Source: Podospora comata (lineage: Eukaryota; Ascomycota; Sordariomycetes; Sordariales; Podosporaceae). From it: a DNA stretch of 64,000 bases. Below the pieces are notes generated by a model, which was not told where the DNA came from, did no database searches, and saw nothing but the letters and a program-made list of their open reading frames with translations. The stretch covers positions 975,001-1,039,000 of the forward strand of contig CP071495.1 in the NCBI GenBank assembly GCA_017354895.1. Reading direction: 5' to 3'. Positions 54,156 to 64,000 of this stretch are shown here, one piece after another. How positions within the stretch are numbered: position 1 is the first letter of the stretch; each line of letters begins with the position of its first letter. The translations under genes and the position numbers were made by a program.

Positions 54156-55376
54156 ATGGTCAAGATTGCCGTTGCCGCTCCGGGCCGTAAGTCACAGGCC
54201 ACCACACCTCGCAGCTTGCAAAGCTAACCACATTCATTATTGCAGAGGTCGCTCGTGAGATCATCGAAGTTCTTGTCGCTACTGGGAAGCATGAAGTGAT
54301 CACGCTTGCTCGCCGGGTAAGTCAACCCAACAGTAGCAGACGCAATCTCTGGCCCAAAATCTGACTCCAGATAGGAACTTGCCCCAGAGGAAATTGTCGA
54401 GGGCACAACCCCACTCAAGGTCGACTTTCACAACCAAGCTGAGCTGGAGAAGGTCCTTCAGGGCGTCCATACTGTTCTCTCGTTTGTGGTTGTTCAGAAT
54501 GACCCCGATGGCATCGCTCAAAAGACTCTCATCGATGCCGCCATCGCAGCCGGAGCCAAGCGCTTTGCTCCGAGCGAGTGGTTCATGTAGGTCCATCTTC
54601 GTAGGCCTCAGCCCGACAACATGACACTGACACAGCTAGTGCTCGCTACACTCATCTCCAGTGGGCCGCCAGCAAGGTGGCCATCCGTGACTATCTCGGA
54701 GAAAAGAACAAGGATGGCAAAGTCATCGAGTACTGTCTGTTCCAGCCTGGCATATTCACTGACTACCACGCCAACGAGAACATCAACAAGCATCTCAAGA
54801 CGAACGACTTCCTCCCCATTGACTTTGCAAACCACAAGTTGCTCGCTCCCGGGAGTCTCAAACCCCGCTTGACGGTCACCACAGTTCGGGATGTCGCCAA
54901 CATCGTCGCAAAGGCAATCGAATACGAAGGCGAGTGGCCAAAGATTGGAGGCATCGCGGGTGAAACACTTACGCTCGCCGAGGAGCTAGCGATTGGGGAG
55001 AAGATAAGAGGTTTGTTGACTTCCCAACCTGAATCTTTTGGCGTCCTACCTACTACGTCTTGGCTCGTCACATGGCAGTACTCTAATCCAATAACACAAC
55101 ACAGGCAAGAAATTCGACGTTGAGCTGCTGGATGTTGATAGCCTCAGAAAAGGAGAATGGAACGGTTCGTGGGTCAAACCACTTGAGCACCCCTCGATTC
55201 AACACCTTGACGAGGAGACGCGGGCGGCCTTCTCCAAGGCGGCGTTTTCGGGTTTTCTGCTTGCGTTGGTGGATGACGAGTTGGTGGTATCGGATGAGTG
55301 GAACCGCATCTTCCCCGACTACAAGTTTACAGGGGTCGAGGAATTCGTCTCGAAGTTTTGGGCCGGGAAGCCGTAG
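54156..55376 (+). CDS. NmrA-like NAD(P)-binding protein, 318 aa
   Basis: Member of the NmrA/isoflavone-reductase-like atypical short-chain dehydrogenases. Five exons (54156-54186, 54246-54316, 54375-54586, 54640-55010, 55105-55376) join with all phases agreeing. The N-terminal Rossmann strand reads KIAVAAPGQVAREIIEVL, so the usual GxxGxxG is reduced to a single clear Gly, as seen in some family members. Further landmarks are VITLARR, VLSFVVVQ, AGAKRFAPSEWF, LQWAASKVAIRDYL in place of the YxxxK region, VEYC/QPGIF-like sequence and TVTTVRDVANIVAKAI. Such proteins act either as oxidoreductases or as redox-sensing regulators, and I cannot tell which. Cytosolic; no targeting signal. Confidence 0.85.
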
Positions 55377-56236
55377 GTAGTGCAAGGTAGTGTTGCCGCA
55401 ATTTGGTTGACCGAATGTCGGGTGGCAAGCGGCATGCATGTGCTCACACGAGCAGCAGGTGGCCGGCACGCCGGTTGGAGGATTGGGAGGGGTTAACGAA
55501 AGATGGAAGCTGGAGAGGCTTGCGAGTTCTTGGGAGTCTTGGACTGTTGGAGAAAGTTGGAGAGATATGGAAGCTGGATGGGCCATGGAAGGGGCTTGGC
55601 TATTGATAGGTGCATGGCTTGCATGGCTTCTCATCTTCTGGAAAATAACCGTCCTTCATGCTCCCACTGGCTCCTTCATCCCATCTCCTCTGTGAATATC
55701 GATATCTCCCCCACTGTTAAAGCATGGAATATAAGGCGCCGAGCAATGCCGAGACCGGTGCTACGCCGCACCAACCCGGAGAACCCTCTTGGCCAACTCC
55801 ACCACACTTGCCCGGGAATGGAACCTCCAACGGTTCCCCCACAAATTCTTTGGACCTTGTGCCTGGATCTGTGGAGCCCGGCTGTCGGGAAAGGAAGTTG
55901 ACAAGACCAAGCCTTGTCGGCAAGATACCACCCTAGACCCGAACAGTCAAGGATCAGCCATTGAAACCTGCCTCTTCTGGCAGTTCACCAGAGGAGCAGA
56001 TGGCTGACGTGATTAGCTAGCACGATAACCGGGCCAAGATTCCCCTTCACGACGACTCTACCAACGACGACCTGCCCGCATGCATGGGTTGCAGTATTGG
56101 GGAGGGCGATGGACCGTGATGGACCGTGATGGACAGTAGGACGAGCAGGAGCGGGAGGGGAAACAACTCCAAAGGCGACGCTGACATTGGCATGGTACTC
56201 CAAGAATAGCACCCACGGTCTCCGTTGATCGACAAT
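55377..56236. other. Intergenic
   Basis: Short frames only. At about 56108-56138 the 10-11-mer GATGGACCGT is repeated three times head to tail. This is the likely promoter region of the gene at 56387. Confidence 0.45.
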
Positions 56237-56244
56237 TATAAATA
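56237..56244 (+). promoter_or_regulatory. TATA box for the choice-of-anchor-B gene
   Basis: TATAAATA lies 150 bp before the ATG at 56387 and is followed by a CT-rich stretch (about 56305-56360), the arrangement typical of strongly expressed fungal genes. The very biased codon use of the gene agrees. Confidence 0.5.
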
Positions 56245-56386
56245 CCGACGGGCCCTCACCCTCGCCGTCAAGACAAAGAGAGAGAGGTCAGTCAGACTCG
56301 GGACATCCTCTCCTCTGATCTCCTTCTTCCACCACCACTTCTTCTTCATCCATCCACCCTCAAGCCAACCACGTCCAACCGCCAAC

Positions 56387-57857
56387 ATGAAGGTTACTTC
56401 CGTTGTCGCCGCTGCCGCTTTCGGCGCGACGACTGTCTCTGCCGGCCTCTCCGCCGAGGCCGCCAGCAAGCATGAGGAAGTCATGGCTCTGAAGATCAAG
56501 CAGTGGGATGCCGCTCGCGCCTCCGGTCTCTTCGGTGGTTCCAAGCTCTACAAGGCCCTCTTCAGCACCGTTCCTTGCAGAAACGGCAAGGCCGGCGAGT
56601 ACTCCTGCAACAACGTCAACCTCCAGGCTTTCCTCTCCCACGAGGATCTCGGCTCCGCCTCCAAGGCCGGCAACGATGTCTGGGGCTGGACCGACAAGAA
56701 GTCCAAGCGCGAGTTCGGTATCGTTGGTCAGACCGACGGTGTCGCCTTCGTTGAGATCACTGGCCTCGGTCGTCTCGAGTACATCGGCCGCCTCGACACC
56801 CAGACCGATATCGTCTCGTGGAGAGATATCAAGGTCATTGGCGACTATGCCTACATTGGCGCCGAGGCCAACAACCACGGTATCCAGATCTTCGACCTCC
56901 GCAAGCTCCTCGACGTCAAGCCCTGGTGGAACCCCTTCTTCTTCAAGCCCAAGGTCTTCAGCAAGGAGACCGACATCACCCTCTTCGATGGCGTCGGTGC
57001 CACCCACAACATCGTCGCCCACGAGGAGACCAACATGATCTACGCCGTCGGTGGCCGCTCCGGCGCCAACGCCCGCAACACCCCCTGCGCCGGTGGCATG
57101 TTCATGGTTGACGTTTCCAACCCCCTCAAGCCAGTGTCCCCTGGCTGCATTCCCCAGGACGGTTACGTTCACGATGCCCAGTGCGTCATCTACAAGGGCC
57201 CCAGCGCCGCCTACAAGGGTCGTGAGATCTGCTTCAACTTCAACGAGGACACCCTCACCGTCATGGACGTCACCAACAAGTCGGCCCCCGCCGTCGTCTC
57301 CCGCACTCCCTATGAGGGCAATGCCTACTCTCACCAGGGCTGGCTCATTGATGAGAACCAGTCCTTCCTCCTCCTCGACGACGAGCTCGATGAGCAGAAC
57401 AAGGTCGGGCCTGCTGCCAACGGCCGCACCACCACCTACATCTTCAACGTTGCCAACCTCGAGGCCCCCGTCAACACTGGTTACTACCAGTCCCCTGCCA
57501 AGTCCATCGACCACAACCAATACGTGAGTTTTTCTCTTGTGAGATTTGAAGTGTTCAGATCGCTAACATGCTGCTCAATAGGTCATCGATGGTCTCACCT
57601 ACCAGGCTAACTACGGCTCCGGCCTCCGCGTCGTCGATGTCTCCTCCGTCAAGGTCGACCCCACCGGCGCCAAGTTCAAGGAGACGGGCTTCTTCGACTG
57701 CCACCCGGAGGACGATGATGTCAACGGTGTCACCGAGTTCCTCGGCACCTGGTCCGTCTACCCCTACTTCAAGTCCGGCTACATCCTCCTCAACTCCATT
57801 GAGCGTGGTATCTTCTCGCTCAAGTACACCGGCAAGAAGGCCGCGTACAAGCTCTAA
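56387..57857 (+). CDS. Secreted choice-of-anchor-B (LVIVD-repeat) protein, 470 aa
   Basis: Beta-propeller-like secreted protein of the choice-of-anchor-B type. The signal peptide is MKVTSVVAAAAFGATTVSAG. Exon 56387-57523 and exon 57582-57857 join in phase 0 across a 58-nt intron. Repeated blades of the LVIVD kind are visible: FVEITGLGRLEYIGRLDT, WRDIKVIGDYAYIGAE followed by GIQIFDLRKLLD, THNIVAHEETNMIYAVGG, MFMVDVSNPLKP, VMDVTNKSAP, GLRVVDVSSV. Conserved His/Asp-rich points (GYVHDAQCVIY, YSHQGWLIDENQ) resemble metal or ligand sites of the family. Biochemical function is not established for fungal members. Codon use is almost exclusively C-ending, which suggests high expression. Here the protein ends KKAA YKL with no membrane anchor. 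Confidence 0.9.
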
Positions 57858-58564
57858 GTCTGTTACGATGGGGTTTTTGGGTAGACAGGTTGTATATATA
57901 GCTAGCAGTCACTATTGATAATTCTTATTAGTCTCATGTCATGTTTTATTGTGGCTTGAGCTTTTGATTGGTGGCGCTGTTGTAGAGCTACAGTTTCTAC
58001 ACCGCAACTCTATGCTGACTGGATGCCCTGGTCATCTGAACTGGCGTATTGCATCTCCTGCCTCTTTGGGTTCACCGAAAGTAAGCCCTGCCCGCCCAAC
58101 GCGACACTGTACAGCCCTTCACCTCGGATTTATCCAGGTTCCTTCATCGTACCAGCCAGCCAATGGTCTGTCGCCACTGAAGTGAACAATTCATCGTTAC
58201 ACTACACTGCCTGACAGCTGGTCGATCCTGGTACAGCCGGAGTCTGGTTGATCGAGCTCAGAACGAATCACAACTTGTTGTCAGCGTCCAAATAGGACCG
58301 AGATATTTGTAGAATTAGTCCGCACCGATGAATACGATATTTAGGAATACGATGCAGAAACACCCGACCGCAACGATACATGACGTTGTTGCGACGATAT
58401 GCTCGATCAAAGGATGGGATTGGTGTGTATAAATTAACCCTTGAGTCTAACCCTTGATCTGCTTTCATGCCATCATGCTCTCACACTCACCATCCACGTT
58501 AGCATACTCTCACAGATCCCTTTGCTTTACTACCCCTTCAAGTTTCAACAAAAATATCACAACG
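57858..58564. other. Intergenic
   Basis: No supportable gene; 3' flank of the preceding gene and promoter of the next. Confidence 0.45.
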
Positions 58565-59167
58565 ATGAAGTCGATTTTCTCCCTCACTGCCGCTGCCGCC
58601 CTCGTCGGCCTGTCCAACAGCACACCAGTCCCTGACGCAACAGCCGCCGCTCACGGCCCCTACCACATCTCAGGCTTTTTCGCCTCAAAGCCGCATTTGA
58701 GCAGTGGCTGCCGGTATGTAACCCAACAACTACACCCCCTTTCCATCACCCCTTTTCTGGCCCCCTCTCCCTCCCCACTCTCCCTCCCCACTCATACTGA
58801 CCCGTCCCTTCCCAGCTTCGAATTCAACCTCACATCCCCCACCCTCCCCTCCACCCCCCCAGTCTACTGTTGGGCCTCAGTCGAGCTAGGCTTCTCAGGC
58901 GCAACCTGGCTGGGGTATGTGTATCAAGGACTAGGTCACTGCGATAACGAGAGGGTCGACTGGACGTTCAACCATCCTAGAGGGGCAGAGACGGATAGAA
59001 ACGACGCGGTGTTTAATGTCACAGTTGACGGGGTGTTGGGGACGTATAGGGTGCCGAAGGAGGATATCTATGTGAATTTGAACGATGAGGGGAATCCGTT
59101 TGATAATGATGTCAGTTATAGCGGGCCGAGGGAGTTTGAGATTGTGGATTTCCCTGGGGGGGACTAG
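58565..59167 (+). CDS. Small secreted hypothetical protein, 166 aa
   Basis: The ATG at 58565 gives a signal peptide (MKSIFSLTAAAALVGLSNS). Exon 58565-58713, intron 58714-58815 (GTATGT donor, CCTTCCCAG acceptor) and exon 58816-59167 join in phase. The intron is a multiple of three without a stop, so the unspliced frame is also open, but it would insert a long Pro/Ser/Leu stretch between SSGCR and FEFNL. The mature protein contains CWASVELGFSGATWLGYVY and GLGHCDNERVDWTF, with three cysteines in all. Its beta-rich look suits a small extracellular domain. I do not recognise the family; it resembles many orphan secreted fungal proteins. Confidence 0.65.
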   Translation: MKSIFSLTAAAALVGLSNSTPVPDATAAAHGPYHISGFFASKPHLSSGCRYVTQQLHPLSITPFLAPSPSPLSLPTHTDPSLPSFEFNLTSPTLPSTPPVYCWASVELGFSGATWLGYVYQGLGHCDNERVDWTFNHPRGAETDRNDAVFNVTVDGVLGTYRVPKEDIYVNLNDEGNPFDNDVSYSGPREFEIVDFPGGD

Positions 59168-60263
59168 ATGCAGGGGGGGGTTGAAGGGGAAGGGGAGAGG
59201 GGGGTGATTCGGGCGAGATTTTTTAGATTGAATGTTGGAATTTAGAGAGCTGAACTCCTACCCGACTGTTGGAACGATGGTTTTTTTTGTAACAACTTGA
59301 AGTTGACATTGACACCCTTTTCTCATATCACCCTTTTTCCACATTGCCGCTCAACCCCCTCTCCCCGCCTTGCTCTCTTCTTATCTCAACCCCCGTCTGA
59401 TGCCCTCTTCCATCTAACCCTTTCTTTTCACCACCCTTCCCACCTCTCCTTCTTCCACCACCCCTCCCCATCACCTTTCACTTACCTCCTACACCCCCTC
59501 CACCCCACAACATCAGAACCACCATTAGGAGCGGGCCACGCGCGCACAGGCCAGGGAGCAGCCGTCAAATGGAATTCCCACAGGCCAGAGTAGTGTGCGC
59601 TTCACTTTGTGTTCGCTCGCGCCCGAGTACAGGACCGCGAAAGGGGTTACACGTTGACGGGCGGGAGTTTGTGAATAGGTTGGGTGATGGTTGGCAGGTG
59701 ATTCGGTGGCCATCTTGGTGCGGGTATTGGTGAGATGGTTATACCAGGGAGGAAAATGGTTATTGTCGTGGAGGGTTGGGGACGGGGCATGGCCGTGTTG
59801 GTCGATTGGATGTCGTGATGGTTGATGAAGACGGTATGGGTGGTGTACTTGGGCAACCGGGGTCTAAGCGGACAATGTCTAATGGTTTAGCCCGGTCATG
59901 GTAAGACGGGTCTAGGTTCTGTCTGGGTGGTATACAATTACTGTCTGGTTTTTTGTCAATAGAAATAACAAGTTCAACAACGCTCGAGAGTTGGATTTTG
60001 ACAAGGAACTTATTTCCACGACTCCCAGTGTTGTTGATGTGTCTTCCGCATTGTCAAGTCTATAATGTGAGCAAAATGATGTCGTTCCATACCCAAAGTT
60101 TCATTTTTGAGGAGATAAAGAATCTATATCAGACCCTGCCATGTGCCAATCACAAAGGATGCCTTGATGTAAAACTAGTGGGCGTCAGAATAACACTCAC
60201 ATGTGTCTTCAAAACGTCAACCTACCTCACCGGATAATCAAGGTGCCTTGTGGAATGGTAGAT
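59168..60263. other. No gene seen
   Basis: About 1.1 kb. A CT-rich tract at 59310-59510 creates Ser/Pro/His-rich frames without support. Confidence 0.45.
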
Positions 60264-60430
60264 AGGCCTCTAAACATTGGAAAGAGCCTCCTAATTATTT
60301 TCGAAAGGCCTCTTATTATATCAGGTAAGCCTCTTATTATCTTCAATATACCATATAATATACTTGATAGACCTCATTTAACCCATGCTAGGGCCTCATC
60401 TAATACCTTGAAGGCCTCAAAAACACACAG
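60264..60430. repeat. 21-bp minisatellite, about seven units, AT-rich
   Basis: Units begin AGGCCTCTTATTAT or close variants and recur every 21 nt (60264, 60285, 60306, 60327, then 60369, 60390 and 60412; one unit between lacks the core). The period keeps a reading frame, so + strand translation gives heptads like RPLIISG and KPLIIFN. Confidence 0.65.
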
Positions 60431-60502
60431 TACGCCCTTCCGTAACCTCCACACCCCCATGAACATCCCTTCAACATCCCTTCAATACCCCTCCCCCTAG
60501 AA

Positions 60503-61837
60503 TCAACCATCCAAAACCCCCTGACAAGCCCTCAAACTCCCCACAACCGTCAAACTCAACAACGGGCTAATAATATACGAAATCGTCAACAACCTCGCAA
60601 TCGCCCCCTCCTGCTCCGCCCCCACCCCCTCCGTAACCTGCACCAAACTAATCAACTTCTGTGCCGACGGCCCCGCAGGCATAAGCATCATGGTAAACCA
60701 CAAAATAGGATCACTCCCCACCCAATCCGTCTTCGTCGCCAGCAGCCAAATCGTCCCGATGCTCATCGCCGGCCAGATGACAAACCGCACCAGCAGAATA
60801 AACGACACCGTACCCCAGGGGACAATCTTCCTCAGCTTCCCATCTTCCCTCCCTTGTTTCCTGCTCTTGCGGAACTCCTTGATCGAGTTGAACAGCGAAA
60901 GCCCAGTGACGAGGACAGGCAGGGGCGCAAACAACTGGCTGATCGTCTTGAGGGAAGCGGTCAACCAAGCGGTGAAGATACCGCCTTCTTGAGTCGGGGC
61001 AAAAAAGGCCTTGTGAAGAGGGGGAGCCAGGCCAACCACAGCGCCAATCACCGCCCCAATGAGGGGGGCGTTGAAAAAGGACAGGACAAGCGACACCCAC
61101 CACTGGGCACGAGGGGAGAGACCATCCCACTGCTCCTGCGACACAAAAAAAGGGTGCTCGTCCGTGTAGTTCTCCTGCTGCCGGTTGTCGCGCCCACTCG
61201 ACGAGCTGTTCCGGTTCCCGAGGAGACGAGTCTGCTCGTCCGCACTCGCTTCTTCATCGTCCTGATTTCCGCCTCCGCTCTCGTCCGAGCCATCCTTGTC
61301 CTCGCCATCCCACGAGTCCGTGTCCTCGAGCAAACGAGGACCAACCGCAAAAGTAATGCAGTTGGAGATTGTTGAAAACACCAAAAAGTACGACTTGGCG
61401 CGCTCGACTGCTTCCTTGCTGGATTCATCTCCCATGACCAGCGTGTCCAAAATTCCCGTCTCTTGTAGTGCCCCAATGAGGAGGAGCGGGTAACTCGTGG
61501 TGTTGTTGATGAGGATGGCGACGGAGGCCCAGTTAGGCATTCCGAATCCGAATTGGGCGAGCATGCCGATGCCAAAGGAGACAATGTGGCAGACTACACC
61601 CCAGATGACGATGGGGACATAGTTGCTGACGGAGTCGAGGTCGAGTTGAGAGCCGACTTTGGTGATGAGAAGCGCAGGCAAAAAAAGCTGGACGCAGATC
61701 TTGGAGATCTTCTTGCTGCTTTTGCGGTCGAGAAGTCCCAGCCAGCCCGCGACGCCGCCATAGGTCATGACGAGGAGGACTGAGAGGGAGGCCTGGATGG
61801 CGCCGAGAAAAGATTCGAATAGGCCGGTAGACCCCAT
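60503..61837 (-). CDS. Auxin-efflux-carrier-like (PIN-like) membrane transporter, 444 aa
   Basis: Integral membrane protein of the membrane-transport/auxin-efflux-carrier family (PF03547 type), present in fungi in the endoplasmic reticulum or plasma membrane; the substrate is unknown. The first in-frame ATG is at 61837 (MGSTGLFESFL). The N-terminal bundle has LLVMTYGGVAGWLGLLD, KICVQLFLPALLITKVGSQL and ILINNTTSYPLLLIGAL (the NTxSxPL motif). A long acidic, Ser/Asn-rich cytosolic loop (about residues 175-250) separates it from the C-terminal bundle, which has LSFFNAPLIGAVIGAVVGL, LARFVIWPAMS-like sequence and MPAGPSAQKLISLVQ (MP.G.P is a family hallmark). Length and two-bundle layout are typical. 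It is a single exon; an upstream extension of the frame lacks an ATG. Confidence 0.9.
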   Translation of the reverse strand: MGSTGLFESFLGAIQASLSVLLVMTYGGVAGWLGLLDRKSSKKISKICVQLFLPALLITKVGSQLDLDSVSNYVPIVIWGVVCHIVSFGIGMLAQFGFGMPNWASVAILINNTTSYPLLLIGALQETGILDTLVMGDESSKEAVERAKSYFLVFSTISNCITFAVGPRLLEDTDSWDGEDKDGSDESGGGNQDDEEASADEQTRLLGNRNSSSSGRDNRQQENYTDEHPFFVSQEQWDGLSPRAQWWVSLVLSFFNAPLIGAVIGAVVGLAPPLHKAFFAPTQEGGIFTAWLTASLKTISQLFAPLPVLVTGLSLFNSIKEFRKSRKQGREDGKLRKIVPWGTVSFILLVRFVIWPAMSIGTIWLLATKTDWVGSDPILWFTMMLMPAGPSAQKLISLVQVTEGVGAEQEGAIARLLTISYIISPLLSLTVVGSLRACQGVLDG

Positions 61838-63112
61838 GGTGATTGTTTTAATGTCGTCTGCTACAAGGTGTGGTGTGTTAGTCGAGGCTTTGGAAGTGCT
61901 CTGGGCGAAGCTGATAAGCTTCTCTTGGAGGGTGTGATGGTTCAGGCACCATGCGCAGAAGATCTGGGGAAGAGATCTAGGTGTGGTAGATGTCTTGCTC
62001 AAATATGGTTCCTGAAAGGTCTAGAACGTGTCGTGTGCTTGATTGCCTTGGCTGGAACCCGACGCCTTGGAACAGCTGAATGCATGACGAGTGGGCGCTC
62101 AAACTGATGACGAAAGCCAAGAAACGGTGGCCGGCCAGGGGTTGGCTGTCGCGTATGACGACAAAGCCAAGAAGGCCAAGACAAGGCGCCGTTGGGAATA
62201 TGGGTCTATGATTTAAAGTGGCTTTTGGCTGGGTAAGAACTAAAACACTGAAAGACATTGCTGTTGGCATGAATCAATCCAGATTCATGACTTGCAGAAG
62301 TCCATTAGACATAGCTTCCGAAAATGGCCTATCTGACCATCATATGAAAATGATAGAGTGGAGATGGCAGATGTGAAGAGTCTCAATTGAGGTGAGGCCA
62401 TCTTTCGAAATATTGACCTTCCCAGACCTATGGCTGAGAAGCTCGAAGCAAAAAGTGAAGGGAAAGTGCAAGAGGTTTCGATGGAACAAGCAATTCGACC
62501 AAAAGTCAAGAACAGCGACTTGACTGTTCCAAACATCCGAGGAAACGCCAAAGAAACAATACATCGTCAGAAAGCAAAACTGAATAGCTGGGCTTACCGA
62601 CAATCTCCCAGCCGCGCGAGCAGCCGGTCACGGGGGGCGGGGCTGGAGGTGGCGGCGTCGGCGGCGGCGTCCTGGGAGGCGTGTGAGTAGGCGTTGGAGG
62701 CGGCGTGTAAGGGCTCGCGGACCCCATCTTGACGTTCTTGATAACAAGAGGAAAAAAAGGCCAGACACTTGCGAATTTTTCTGACACTACTTCACCACCC
62801 CAGCCTAGCTGCCCTACAGAAGGAAGGAGCCCCTCGCCATATGCTCAGTCTTGTCGCACTACCCCCCAGTGACAGGTCATTATGTCGATACCTGTAGAGA
62901 AATAAAACTTCTTCGATCAATCGAGACAGAAACTACATCTTCATGTTCAACTCAATTATCCCAGATACCATCCAGTTTGCTACATACTCAGACAGGGGAA
63001 CTAGACATAACCTCCCCGAGACTTCAAGAGTCAAAGTGCGCATAGAAACAGTCATAGACAGACAATCAACTGTCCAAGAATGTTTCCAATCACATCAACC
63101 GATCATATCTGG
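61838..63112. other. Mostly non-coding; possible Pro-rich exon at about 62590-62727
   Basis: The minus strand near 62727 starts an ATG frame that is extremely Pro/Thr-rich (MGSASPYTPPPTPTHTPPR) and could be a short exon, but no continuation is convincing. The rest contains no supportable gene. Confidence 0.35.
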
Positions 63113-64000
63113 CTAAAGCTTGCGCCGTGAAATTGTAGCCCGTACCCCCGGACTATCATGAGCTCCAAGTGCCACAAAAGCATCCCTATGGCAAGCAATG
63201 TCCCTCTCCAAAGTTGTCTCGTACATCTCCCAGTCAAACCGCTTTACAATTGTGGCCGCTGTCAAGTACATTTCAGCATAGGCTAGACTGAAAACAGCAT
63301 ATGTCAGTCGTGGATTCCAACACGAAGTGCGAAGTCGATCCGTACCTGATTCCAAGACAAGCTCTCGACCCCTTCCCAAACGGTACGAGGTATCTGTCCA
63401 ATCTCTTCCCTGAGCCTAACCAGCGCTCCGGTTTAAAGACATGCGGCTCAGGAAAAACGGTCGGGTCCATGAGGATAAAGTACCCAGTCTGCGAAACTGG
63501 GGTACCGGCAGGAATGACATATTGCTTGTAGATGATGTCTTCATGTGCGACTCGAGGAAGCCTTGTGGTGATACCGTAGGAGAGCCGGAGTGCCTCTTTG
63601 ATTACCGCTGTCTGTTGTTCGGGGAGGTTAGCAGGTATTACTGAAGGGGAGAGAGATCTGCAATCTCACCAGATATGGAAGCTGTTGCAACGTGCTCCAA
63701 GAAGGGATATCCTGCTCGCTTGGTATGGCCACATCCAACTCTTCTCTGAATCGCTCCAACGCGTCCGGAACGTGCTTCAAGTAGAAGAACATCCTTGTTA
63801 GCGTCTGGCCTGTAGTCTCAGATCCAGCACCAGTCAACAGTGTAGCCTCGTCGCACATTCGCTTCAACGTCCTCTCGCTCGGTGGCAGATTCTCATTGTC
63901 ACGCAAAGCGTGGAAAATCGAACGGGCGCCGGACTTCTCTCCTTCGGTCCCCGCAAGTATAGGGTTGACCTGCTTGATCATGTCCTCTTGCCGGGCGAGC
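63113..64000 (-). CDS. Cytochrome P450, C-terminal part (5' end outside window)
   Basis: Haem-thiolate monooxygenase. Exons 63670-64000 (partial), 63346-63611 and 63113-63287 join across two 58-nt introns in phase. Visible landmarks in order are the I-helix oxygen-binding motif GAGSETT (about 63830), the K-helix ExxR as KEALRLSYG, PERW, the haem loop FGKGSRACLG with the cysteine ligand, and LAYAEMYLTAATIVKRFDWE. All invariant residues of this half are present, so it looks functional. The N-terminal membrane anchor lies outside the window. The haem-loop and C-terminal sequence resemble trichothecene-type class II P450s of secondary metabolism, but family assignment needs the full protein, and no other biosynthetic genes adjoin it here. 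Confidence 0.9.

Noticed and set aside
56360-57520. 386-codon minus-strand frame antisense to the choice-of-anchor-B gene
   Set aside because: Composition shadow of an extremely codon-biased gene, with only low-complexity Val/Gly/Asp sequence.
60503-62002. N-terminally extended PIN-like protein (499 codons)
   Set aside because: The extension begins at a TTG codon and has no family similarity; the first ATG at 61837 matches the expected N-terminus.

Overview
The window looks like nuclear DNA of a filamentous ascomycete, most likely a sordariomycete (inference). Genes are monocistronic on both strands. Introns are short (about 53-120 nt) with GT..AG ends and CTAAC-type branch sites. Some islands are AT-rich in a way that resembles repeat-induced point mutation (RIP). 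Many recognisable families are typical of Pezizomycotina: a SesB/NACHT/ankyrin NLR, a DUF8021-type secreted protein, an NmrA-like protein, an auxin-efflux-carrier-like protein and a P450.

Layout. 1-10.3 kb: short, mostly minus-strand, intron-containing genes of unknown function, several decayed, plus a kinase-like gene, minisatellites and an AT-rich island. 10.3-19.2 kb: about 9 kb with no gene I can defend. 19.2-31 kb: a small probable mitochondrial protein, an alpha/beta hydrolase, a cycloeucalenol-cycloisomerase-like membrane protein, a 97-aa unknown gene, a heavily decayed NLR and an intact GH31 glycosidase. 31-46 kb: a membrane-protein gene with two internal stops, two hypothetical genes, gene relics, a secreted DUF8021-like protein, a long TTG microsatellite and a CECR5-type HAD hydrolase. 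47-53.7 kb: an aldo/keto reductase, then the most interesting locus, four tandem paralogues of a cysteine-rich secreted protein. All four share one intron position and phase, and three have a GPI-type C-terminus. A 635-bp terminal-inverted-repeat element lies in the middle of the array. 54-64 kb: an NmrA-like gene, a secreted choice-of-anchor-B (LVIVD) protein, a small secreted protein, a 21-bp minisatellite, a PIN-like transporter and the 3' part of a cytochrome P450 that runs off the window.

Nothing in the window forms an obvious biosynthetic cluster. The common theme is surface-exposed or rapidly evolving accessory genes (secreted paralogues, NLR relic, orphan small genes) mixed with metabolic genes. 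All splice models were built by eye from consensus sites and phase agreement. Family assignments are from memory of conserved motifs; no search was run.
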